A stretch of 64,000 bases of DNA, from assembly GCA_963728495.1 (NCBI GenBank), contig CAVSKI010000010.1, forward strand, positions 372,001-436,000, given 5' to 3'. Below the pieces are notes generated by a model. The model had not been told where the DNA came from and ran no database searches. It saw only the letters and a list, made by a program, of their open reading frames with translations. Made by a program: the position numbers and the translations under genes. Shown in pieces: positions 47,988-54,710 of the stretch (the first letter of the stretch is position 1; each line of letters starts with the position of its first letter). The DNA comes from JACVRW01 sp963728495 (GTDB lineage: Bacteria; Actinomycetota; Thermoleophilia; Solirubrobacterales; Thermoleophilaceae).

Positions 47988-50063
47988 GTGGCGCACGAAT
48001 CGCCGAAGAGGATCCGCAACGTGGCCTTGGTGGGCCACCGAGGCAGCGGGAAGACTTCTGTGAACGAAGCCCTCCTGTTCACGGCCGGAGCGATCAACCG
48101 GCTCGGCTCGGTGGCCGATGGAACCACGGTGTCGGACTCCGCTTCCGATGAGCAGGCGCGCGAGATGTCGATCTCGGCGAGCCTCTCGTCGTTTCGCTGG
48201 GACGACCGCAAGATCAACCTGATCGACACGCCGGGCGAGCCCTCCTTCGTGGCCGACGCGCTCGCCGCGCTGCGTGTGTGCGAGGGGGCCGTGTTCGTGG
48301 TCAACGGCGTGATGGGCGCCGAGGTCACCACGAGCCGCCTCTGGGAGCGCGCCTCCGAGCTCGGACTGGCCCGCATCCTGTTCGTGAACATGCTCGACCG
48401 CGAGCGCGCCGACTTCTTTCGAGCGCTCGACTCGCTCAAGCAGGCCTTCGGCCAACACGTCGTGGCCACCGAGATCCCGATCGGCGCGGAGCACGAGCTT
48501 CAGGGTGTGGTCGACCTGATCGACATGAAGGCCTACCGCTACGAGGGCGAGGCGCGTGAGAACTGCGAGGAGATCCAGATCCCGGAGGAGCTGGCCGAAA
48601 CGGCGCAGGAGTACCGGGAGAAGCTGATGGACGAGGTCGCCGAGGTCTCCGACGAGCTGATGGAGCGCTACCTCGAGGGGGAGGAGATCTCCCACGACGA
48701 GACCGTCGCCGCGCTCAAGACGGGCGTCACCGAAGGCCACCTCTTCCCGGTCACCTGCGGCGCGGCCACCCGCAACCTGGGCATCAACCGGCTGCTCGAC
48801 GCCTTCGTCGACGACCTTCCCTCGCCGGCCAAGAAGGGCACCGTCGAGCTCGACGGCGTCACGCTCGAGCCCGACGAGTCGAAGGAGATGGTGGCGTTCG
48901 TCTTCAAGACGCTCGCCGATCCCTACGCCGGCCGCATCAACCTCTTCCGGGTCTACCAGGGCGTGATCAGCCATGACTCCCATGTCCACAACTGCCGCGC
49001 CCACGTCAAGGAGCGCATAGGCCAGCTGCTCATGCCGCAGGGCAAGGAAACCGAGCAGGCGGATGAGTTCGGCCCCGGCGACATCGGCGCGGTGGCCAAG
49101 CTCAAGGAAACTCACGCCGGGGACGTGCTCTCCGGGCACGACGCCGAGATCCCGCTGTCGCTCCCGGTCATGCCCCGCCCCGTGATGGCCTTCGCCATCG
49201 AGGCCAAGGCCAAGGGCGACGAGGACAAGATGGGCCAGGCGCTCCGACGCCTCCAGGAAGAGGATCCGACGATCGACTTCCACCGCGACGATCAGACCGG
49301 GGAGCAGATTCTGGCGGGGATCACGCAGATCCACGTGGAGGTGATCGTCGGGCGCATGAAGGAGCGCTTCGGCGCCGAGGTGGAGCTGCACCAGCCGCAC
49401 GTGCCCTACCGCGAGGCGATCAAGGCCTCCGCCAAGGCGCATGCCCGCTACAAGAAGCAGACCGGCGGGCGCGGCCAGTTCGCCGACTGCCACATCGAGA
49501 TCGAGCCGCTGCCGCTGGGCGAGGGATTCGATTTCGTGAACGCCATCAAGGGCGGTGTGATCCCCGGCGGGTTCATCCCGGCGGTACAGAAGGGCGTGCA
49601 GGAGGCGATGCGAGCGGGAACGATCGCGGGTTTCCCCGTCCAGGACATCCGGGTCCGCCTCTTCGACGGCCAGCACCACTCGGTGGACTCCTCGGAGATG
49701 GCCTTCAAGATCGCCGGCTCGATGGCCTTCAAGGACGCGATGGAGAACGCCGGCGCCGTGCTGATGGAGCCGATCATGACGATGACGGTGACCATTCCGG
49801 AGGAGAACGTCGGCGACGTGATCGGCGACCTCAACTCGCGCCGTGGCCGGCCGCTCGGGATGGAGCCGAAGGGCTCGGTGACCGAGGTCAAGGCGGAGGT
49901 GCCGATGGCCGAGGTGCTCTCGTACGCCCCCGACCTGCGCGCGATCACCGGCGGGCAGGGCGAGTACACGCTGGAGCTTGCCCGCTACGAGGAGGTCCCG
50001 GCCCACATCGCACAGGGCGTCGTGCAGGAGGCCCAGAGGGAGGCCGAGGCGGTCAAGGCGTGA
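47988..50063 (+). CDS. Elongation factor G-like GTPase (FusA2 type)
   Basis: 691 aa with all EF-G domains. The P-loop is GHRGSGKTS (EF-G: AHIDAGKTT), G3 is DTPGEPSF where true EF-G has DTPGH (the GTP-hydrolysis histidine is Glu), G4 is NMLDR (EF-G: NKMD). Domain IV contains KKQTGGRGQFADCHIEIEP, DFVNAIKGGVIPGGFIPAVQKGV; domain V EENVGDVIGDLNSRRG. This places it with the EF-G-like/FusA2 subfamily, whose role is unclear and may be ribosome rescue or tetracycline-resistance-like. Strong ribosome site GGAAGGGAGAG before GTG. Confidence 0.92.
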   Translation: MAHESPKRIRNVALVGHRGSGKTSVNEALLFTAGAINRLGSVADGTTVSDSASDEQAREMSISASLSSFRWDDRKINLIDTPGEPSFVADALAALRVCEGAVFVVNGVMGAEVTTSRLWERASELGLARILFVNMLDRERADFFRALDSLKQAFGQHVVATEIPIGAEHELQGVVDLIDMKAYRYEGEARENCEEIQIPEELAETAQEYREKLMDEVAEVSDELMERYLEGEEISHDETVAALKTGVTEGHLFPVTCGAATRNLGINRLLDAFVDDLPSPAKKGTVELDGVTLEPDESKEMVAFVFKTLADPYAGRINLFRVYQGVISHDSHVHNCRAHVKERIGQLLMPQGKETEQADEFGPGDIGAVAKLKETHAGDVLSGHDAEIPLSLPVMPRPVMAFAIEAKAKGDEDKMGQALRRLQEEDPTIDFHRDDQTGEQILAGITQIHVEVIVGRMKERFGAEVELHQPHVPYREAIKASAKAHARYKKQTGGRGQFADCHIEIEPLPLGEGFDFVNAIKGGVIPGGFIPAVQKGVQEAMRAGTIAGFPVQDIRVRLFDGQHHSVDSSEMAFKIAGSMAFKDAMENAGAVLMEPIMTMTVTIPEENVGDVIGDLNSRRGRPLGMEPKGSVTEVKAEVPMAEVLSYAPDLRAITGGQGEYTLELARYEEVPAHIAQGVVQEAQREAEAVKA

Positions 50064-50812
50064 AGAAGGAGTTGCGTCCGGTTCACGACGCCGTCACGTG
50101 CGACGTCTGTGGGCGAACCATCCTGAAGGGCGAGCGTACGGAGACGTACCTCGCGCCGGGCGGGCACCGCCATCAGGTGTGCGACCTCTGTGCGGTGCGC
50201 GCGCAGCACAGCGGCTGGATCCGCGAGTCCGGCGCCGGGGACATGCCACACCGCTCCGCTCGCCCCGAGCCGCGCCGGGGGCTGTTCGGCCGGATGCGCC
50301 GGCGCCGCCTCGAGCCCGGTGCCGATGCGGAGATGGCTGACGCCGAGGCGGAGGCGGGCTCCGAGGAGGGCTCGGAGCCGCTCGAGCCCGACGAGGCGCA
50401 GGCCGTGGCGCGTCCGCCGCGTCCGCGCTCGCGCCCGAAGGATCCCCGCCACGTGCGCGCCGTGCCCACCACCGCCGAGGCCAAGGTCGACCGCGCGCTC
50501 GATCTGTTCAACGGATCGCAACACCAGCGCACGATCGCCGGGCTGGCGCGCACGCTGGGCGCGCCGCACGTCTCGGCTCAACCCGACCCGGGACACGGCA
50601 GCCAGGTCTCGGTCGTGGTCGCCTGGGAGCTCTCCTGGTATCGCTACCGGGTGGATCTGGGCGACGAGGGCGAGCCGGTCGAGATGCTCGAGAAGGGTGA
50701 GGAGATCGACCAGATCGACCGGTCGCTGCGTGAGTGGAATGCCACCCTCGACGGCGACGGACGCGTATTGGCCGGCCACGCGGTGACCGATGTGGGGGGC
50801 AACGAGGGGTGA
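50060..50812 (+). CDS. Zinc-ribbon protein of unknown function
   Basis: 250 aa, not recognised. N-terminal zinc ribbon (CDVCGRTI at about residue 14; CDLCAVRAQ at about 41), a disordered acidic/proline-rich linker (residues 70-135), then a folded C-terminal domain (AKVDRALDLFNGSQHQRTIAGLARTLG ... VSVVVAWELSWYRYRVDLGDEG ... IDRSLREWNATLDGDGRVLAG). GTG overlaps the EF-G-like stop. First of five overlapped downstream genes, which suggests co-expression with the EF-G paralogue. Confidence 0.75.
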   Translation: MKKELRPVHDAVTCDVCGRTILKGERTETYLAPGGHRHQVCDLCAVRAQHSGWIRESGAGDMPHRSARPEPRRGLFGRMRRRRLEPGADAEMADAEAEAGSEEGSEPLEPDEAQAVARPPRPRSRPKDPRHVRAVPTTAEAKVDRALDLFNGSQHQRTIAGLARTLGAPHVSAQPDPGHGSQVSVVVAWELSWYRYRVDLGDEGEPVEMLEKGEEIDQIDRSLREWNATLDGDGRVLAGHAVTDVGGNEG

Positions 50813-51015
50813 TCTACTGCGTGGTGCCCCAGGCACTCGCGGGCGAGCTGCTCGACCGGCTGGCCGACTACTACAGCGATGACCCGAACGTCGAGGTGAT
50901 GGTCGATCGCCGGGCTCAGGGCGGCCTCCCCGGAGAGCACTCTCCGGCCGAGGACCGCCGCCGGCAGCGCCCCACCGGGAGCTTCCCTCCGATCGACCTT
51001 CCGGCCAACCGGTGA
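50809..51015 (+). CDS. Small protein, DRR-rich, of unknown function
   Basis: 68 aa from GTG 50809, overlapping the previous stop (GTGA) and overlapping RNase HI downstream. IYCVVPQALAGELLDRLADYYSDDPNVEVMVDRRAQGG then an arginine-rich end (EDRRRQRP). Small bacterial proteins with a VxVDRR-like end are widespread without known function. Confidence 0.6.
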   Translation: MIYCVVPQALAGELLDRLADYYSDDPNVEVMVDRRAQGGLPGEHSPAEDRRRQRPTGSFPPIDLPANR

Positions 51016-51422
51016 AGGTGGTCGTGAACGTCGACGGGGGCGCGCGCGGCAACCCAGGGCCCGCCGCGGTGGCCGCCGTGGCCGCCAGCGTCGACGGGGA
51101 TGTGCTGGGCGAGCGCAGCGAGTACATCGGCGAAGCCACCAACAACGTCGCCGAATACCGGGCTCTGCTGCTCGGCCTCGAGCTGGCACGCGAACTGGGC
51201 GCCGGCGAGGTCGAGCTGATCAACGACTCCGAGCTCGTCGCGCGACAGATCGGTGGTGAGTACAAGGTCAAGCACGCGGGCCTGAAGCCGCTCTTCCTCG
51301 AGGCGATGAGGACCCTTCGCGGGTTCGACGCCTGGTCGGTTCGCTCGGTGCGACGCGAGCACAACGAACGCGCCGACGCGCTGGTCAACCAGGCTCTTGA
51401 CGAGGCCCGAGCGCGGCGGTGA
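51012..51422 (+). CDS. rnhA: Ribonuclease HI (RNase H-fold)
   Basis: 136 aa, a minimal RNase H1 without an N-terminal hybrid-binding domain. Catalytic residues: D8 in VNVDGGARGNPGPAA, E in NNVAEYRALLLGLELA, D in LINDSELVARQI, D in HNERADALVN. Removes RNA from RNA-DNA hybrids. GTG overlaps the preceding stop. The window also encodes RNase HII, so both types are present. Confidence 0.9.
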   Translation: MKVVVNVDGGARGNPGPAAVAAVAASVDGDVLGERSEYIGEATNNVAEYRALLLGLELARELGAGEVELINDSELVARQIGGEYKVKHAGLKPLFLEAMRTLRGFDAWSVRSVRREHNERADALVNQALDEARARR

Positions 51423-51826
51423 GGCCCGATGGCGAGGCGGAGGCTCTCGCCCGGGCCAAGCGCAGGCTCGACCGGCTGCGCTTCTATCCGCGGCCGGTGG
51501 ACGCTTCGCGGGTCTCGATCCACATCGTGCCCTGGCTTTTTCGCGTGCCGGGCTTCCGGCGCTTTCGCGGCTACGCGACCTTTCGGCGCATCCTGCTCAA
51601 GCGATCCGTCCTGGACGAAGACCTGATCGTCCATGAGTTGTGCCATGTCTGGCAGGGCCAGCACCGTCCGATCCGGATGTGGCTGTCCTACGTGCGGCCG
51701 TCGACGTTCAGTGCCGACCGCCGGGCGTACCAGGCCAATCGCTATGAGCGCGAGGCGCGCCAATCGGTCGAGCTGACACGGGAAGCTGTTTCTCGACTCG
51801 ATCAGACGGGTAGCCCCCACGAATGA
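51419..51826 (+). CDS. Putative zinc metallopeptidase with HELCH motif
   Basis: 135 aa. The zinc-binding HExxH motif is in LIVHELCHVWQGQHRP, similar to DUF4157-type peptidases. Upstream YPRPVDASRVSIHIVPWLFRVPGFRRFRGYATFRRILLK; downstream DRRAYQANRYEREAR has a candidate third ligand (E). No signal peptide. GTG overlaps the RNase HI stop. Confidence 0.72.
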   Translation: MRPDGEAEALARAKRRLDRLRFYPRPVDASRVSIHIVPWLFRVPGFRRFRGYATFRRILLKRSVLDEDLIVHELCHVWQGQHRPIRMWLSYVRPSTFSADRRAYQANRYEREARQSVELTREAVSRLDQTGSPHE

Positions 51827-52401
51827 GGCAAACCGTCACCGCGCCCGCGTTAGAGGTACCCGGCCCGGTCGAGCCCGACCAGCCGATGCCCAACCCGCCG
51901 GGCGAGCCGGAGATCCCCCCGGACCCGCCTGCGCCCGAGCCGGCGCGCCGCCGGCCGAGCCCGTTTGAGCCCAGCCGCCCGATGCTGAGGCAAGGCCCGA
52001 TCCCGCGCTTCCTGCACGGCTTCATCGAATACGCGGCGGCCGTCCTCTTCTTCGTCGCGCCTTTCGTGCTCGACTTCCAGGCGGGAGCGGCCACCGCCGC
52101 GTCGATCATCGCCGGGGTGGTCGTGCTGTTCGTCGCCGCCTCGACCGAGGGCCCCACCAGCCTGATCAACTACGTCCCTCTGGCCGCTCACGTGGTGCTC
52201 GACTACGCGCTGGCCCTGGTGCTTATCGCGATTCCCTTCATCGCCGGGTTCTCGGACGAGACCGCGCCGACGGTCTTCTTCATAGCCATCGGCGTGCTCC
52301 ACCTGCTCGTCACGATCGGGACACGCTTTCGCCCCGTTGACCGGCGCGACGATTCAGCGGGCCGTCGCCGCCGCCGCCCGCGCGCCGCCGAGCCGGGCTG
52401 A
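51823..52401 (+). CDS. Proline-rich membrane protein, SPW-repeat-like
   Basis: 192 aa. A proline-rich cytoplasmic N-terminus (residues 1-55, many PxP), then four hydrophobic helices (FIEYAAAVLFFVAPFVLDF; TAASIIAGVVVLFVAA; VVLDYALALVLIAIPFIAGF; APTVFFIAIGVLHLLVTIG) and a basic end (RRRRRPRAAEPG). Similar in layout to SPW-repeat membrane proteins; function unknown. ATG overlaps the previous stop (ATGA); last gene of the series. Confidence 0.65.
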   Translation: MRQTVTAPALEVPGPVEPDQPMPNPPGEPEIPPDPPAPEPARRRPSPFEPSRPMLRQGPIPRFLHGFIEYAAAVLFFVAPFVLDFQAGAATAASIIAGVVVLFVAASTEGPTSLINYVPLAAHVVLDYALALVLIAIPFIAGFSDETAPTVFFIAIGVLHLLVTIGTRFRPVDRRDDSAGRRRRRPRAAEPG

Positions 52402-52476
52402 GCACTCAGGCTGGACGCTTGATTCCTTATTCGGGCACCCACGGCTGGCGCGCCATACGGCGCTGGTTCGCCACCC

Positions 52477-52515
52477 GAGCCCTCGCAGGTAGCGCTGCTA
52501 CCTGCTTCGGGGCTC
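52477..52515. terminator. Bidirectional hairpin between convergent genes
   Basis: Inner stem CAGGTAGC/GCTACCTG (8 bp, loop GCT, 52486-52504) enclosed by GAGCCC/GGGCTC (52477-52482 and 52510-52515). It lies in the 165-nt gap between the plus-strand SPW gene and the minus-strand DUF6544 gene, the expected place for a shared terminator. The rest of the gap shows no gene. Confidence 0.6.
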
Positions 52516-52566
52516 GTGCGGCGCCCAGCTTGGTCTGGCGCGCCCCCGCGGGCACCGAATTCGGAA

Positions 52567-53292
52567 TCAATCATCTAGCGGCTCGGCCGCGATGATCGCC
52601 GCCTTGAAGTAGGGCGCCTGCTGGGGCGTGCCGAACTGCCAGCTGACCGTGAGCCTGCTGGGGATCGTGAGGTGCCCGAAGCGGCGCTCTTCATGGACCT
52701 CGCAGCCGCACGGGATGTACTCATAGCGGTCGTCGCCGCGCGGCCCCCAGCGCGCGGCGCTCACCTGCTGGATCGCTCCCTGCGAGTCGATCCTAACCTC
52801 GACCTCGGGGCGCTCGGGTGGAAGGTTGAAGCGCCCCACGATGGTGTTCTCGCTCTCCGCACGCCAGGCCACACCGCGTTCGGGCAGCACGCTGGGCACG
52901 GCGAAGGCCGCGCTCTCCAGCGCGGCGCGGCCGGCGGCCGAGCGCGCGGTGTCCTCGTCGGCCGAGTCGAACAGGGGCCGGCGACCGAACAGGAGCCCCT
53001 CCGTGCTCCCCACCCCGTGCGCGTAGCTGTCGGCGATCCGCGCCAGGGTGAGCGGACCGACGCCGACTCGCGCGCTCCACGCGAACGAGCGCCCGTCGAT
53101 CTCCTCCTCGGCGCGGAAGGGCACCCACAGGTCCGCCTTGATCCTTCCGGCCATCTTCAGCCTCACCCCGCGTGAGAGCGGCGCTCCGGCGCCGATGGCG
53201 TGAATGAAGTAGCGCCGAACCGGTTCGTCTAGGCCGGCGAGCATGTCGAGGTCGAAGCTCGATCGACCAGTGATCTCAGGACCCTGGGTCAT
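52567..53292 (-). CDS. DUF6544-like hypothetical protein
   Basis: 241 aa, soluble. Motifs DMLAGLDEPVRRYFIHAIGAGAPLSRGVRLKMAGRIKADLWVPFRAEEEI, GRFNLPPERPEVEVRIDSQGAIQQVSAARWG, FGHLTIPSRLTVSWQFGT resemble the DUF6544 family. Function unknown. ATG overlaps the ccmH stop (ATGA), so it is co-translated with ccmGH. Confidence 0.7.
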   Translation of the reverse strand: MTQGPEITGRSSFDLDMLAGLDEPVRRYFIHAIGAGAPLSRGVRLKMAGRIKADLWVPFRAEEEIDGRSFAWSARVGVGPLTLARIADSYAHGVGSTEGLLFGRRPLFDSADEDTARSAAGRAALESAAFAVPSVLPERGVAWRAESENTIVGRFNLPPERPEVEVRIDSQGAIQQVSAARWGPRGDDRYEYIPCGCEVHEERRFGHLTIPSRLTVSWQFGTPQQAPYFKAAIIAAEPLDD

Positions 53293-53729
53293 GCGCGTTC
53301 ATGTCGCGCTCGAGCCGCCGGGCGTCCGCGGCGACCCATGGCCGGCGCCCGCTCGCGCGGCGCGGCGGGCCGGCGCCACCGGCGCATCCAGAGCAGCACC
53401 GCGGCCAGCGCCAGCAGCCCGGCGAGCACGGGGACGAGGTAGGCGGTAAGCCCAAAGCCCTCGTCCTCGGGCATCGCCAGCACGGCCGGGCCGAAGCGCT
53501 CCACAAGCCCCGCCTTGATCTCGTCCTTGCTCTTGCCGCGGGCGATCTCGCTGCGGATGAACTCGCGCTCGCGCTCGGCCACCGCGGCGGTTGAGAGGTT
53601 GAGGGGTGTCTTGCACTGCACGCACATCACCTCGTCCTCGATGTCGGGCAGCGAGGCCTGCGGCGCGGCGGTGCTCGCCGCCGGGCTGAGCGCGGCCAGC
53701 GCCAGCAGGATCAACAGGCCGCGCCTCAC
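53289..53729 (-). CDS. ccmH: Cytochrome c biogenesis protein CcmH
   Basis: 146 aa from GTG 53729. Signal peptide, then the thiol motif VMCVQCKTPLNLS (family LRCxxC), REFIRSEIARGKSKDEIKAGLVERFGPAVLA, and one C-terminal helix (GLTAYLVPVLAGLLALAAVLLW). Reduces apocytochrome CxxCH cysteines in System I heme ligation. GTG overlaps the ccmG stop (GTGA). Confidence 0.93.
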   Translation of the reverse strand: MRRGLLILLALAALSPAASTAAPQASLPDIEDEVMCVQCKTPLNLSTAAVAEREREFIRSEIARGKSKDEIKAGLVERFGPAVLAMPEDEGFGLTAYLVPVLAGLLALAAVLLWMRRWRRPAAPRERAPAMGRRGRPAARARHERA

Positions 53730-54271
53730 GCCTTCTCTCCCAGCAGTGGCGAGAGCGCCGCCTCGAGCCAGCCGGCAGTCACCGGTCCGCGGCGGGCGGC
53801 CGCGATCCGGCCCTCGCGGTCGATCACGAAGGTCTCCGGGAAGCCGAGGATGGCGTAGTCCTCGGCGTACTCGCCGTCGCGGTCGCGCAGGTTGGGGTAG
53901 CTGAGGCCGAACCGGTTCACGAACCGGGTCGCATCCTCGGGCAGATCCTGGTAGTTGACGCCCACGACCGTGCCCCCCCGCGACTCGATGCGCCGCTGGG
54001 TGCGCTCGAGCAGCGGCAGCTCGTCCACGCAGGGCGGGCACCACGAGGCCCAGAAGTTGAGCACCACGACCTGGCCGCGATAGTCACGCAGCGAACCGCT
54101 GCTCTCGCCTCCGAGTACGGGCAGAGACTCTTCGGGCGCGGAGGGGCGGTCGCCGCGCTTCACGGCGTCGTCGATCGAGGTGTCGGTGCCCTGAGAGGCC
54201 ACTCCGTACACGAGCAGGGCAACCAGCGCCGCTGCCACGGCCACCACGGCGATCACGGATCCGATTCGCAC
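53726..54271 (-). CDS. ccmG: Thiol:disulfide interchange protein CcmG/DsbE
   Basis: 181 aa from GTG 54271 (VRIGSVIAVVAVAAALVALLVYG membrane anchor). Thioredoxin fold with active site NFWASWCPPCVDELPLL and cis-Pro in ILGFPETFVIDREG. Keeps CcmH reduced for cytochrome c assembly. Divergent from ccmE. Confidence 0.92.
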   Translation of the reverse strand: MRIGSVIAVVAVAAALVALLVYGVASQGTDTSIDDAVKRGDRPSAPEESLPVLGGESSGSLRDYRGQVVVLNFWASWCPPCVDELPLLERTQRRIESRGGTVVGVNYQDLPEDATRFVNRFGLSYPNLRDRDGEYAEDYAILGFPETFVIDREGRIAAARRGPVTAGWLEAALSPLLGEKA

Positions 54272-54301
54272 ACTTGCATCATGGTGCAAAATGCGGCCAA
54301 T

Positions 54302-54703
54302 ATGGACCCGGGCCGCAAGCGCAGGCTTCGTCTGATCGTGGCGCTTACCGCTGTGGTGCTTCTGGCTTCTGCGCTGGTCTATACGAGCTTCTCCGCCTCC
54401 AGTGAGACCCGGACCCCGAGCGACCTGCTGGCCTCGGCCGAGGAGGGGGAGAGCTATGAGCTCACCGGCCGCGTGGAGCCCGGCTACGTGCGCCGTGGAG
54501 GCGATCTGCACTTCCGCGTTCGCGACCGCAAGGGCGGCGGCGCGTCGGTACCGGTGCGCTACTCGGGCACGATCCCGGATCCCTTCCGCGCCGACCGGGA
54601 GGTGATAGTCGAGGTCCGCAAGGAGGGAGATGCCTTCGTGGGCCAGCGCGATTCGCTGGTGACCAAGTGCCCGTCGAAGTTCACCAGCGAGAAGGACAGC
54701 TGA
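54302..54703 (+). CDS. ccmE: Cytochrome c biogenesis protein CcmE, cysteine type
   Basis: 133 aa from ATG 54302 (a longer ATG at 54281 is possible; the shorter is preferred because CAAAAT at 54286-54291 is a leaderless-type -10 and the N-terminus becomes MDPGRKRRLRLIVAL). One helix, then the OB-fold (YELTGRVEPGYVRRGGDLHFRVRDRKGGGASVPVRYSGTIPDPFRADREVIVEV). CcmE normally binds heme by His in HxxxY; here the equivalent is KCPSKF, a Cys type as in some Desulfovibrio/archaeal CcmE, without the usual Tyr. Confidence 0.88.
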   Translation: MDPGRKRRLRLIVALTAVVLLASALVYTSFSASSETRTPSDLLASAEEGESYELTGRVEPGYVRRGGDLHFRVRDRKGGGASVPVRYSGTIPDPFRADREVIVEVRKEGDAFVGQRDSLVTKCPSKFTSEKDS

Positions 54704-54710
54704 GCGGCGG

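Noticed and set aside
47802..50006. Minus-strand open frame of over 700 codons opposite the EF-G-like gene
   Set aside because: Shadow frame; contains no family motif, while the plus strand encodes a full EF-G paralogue.
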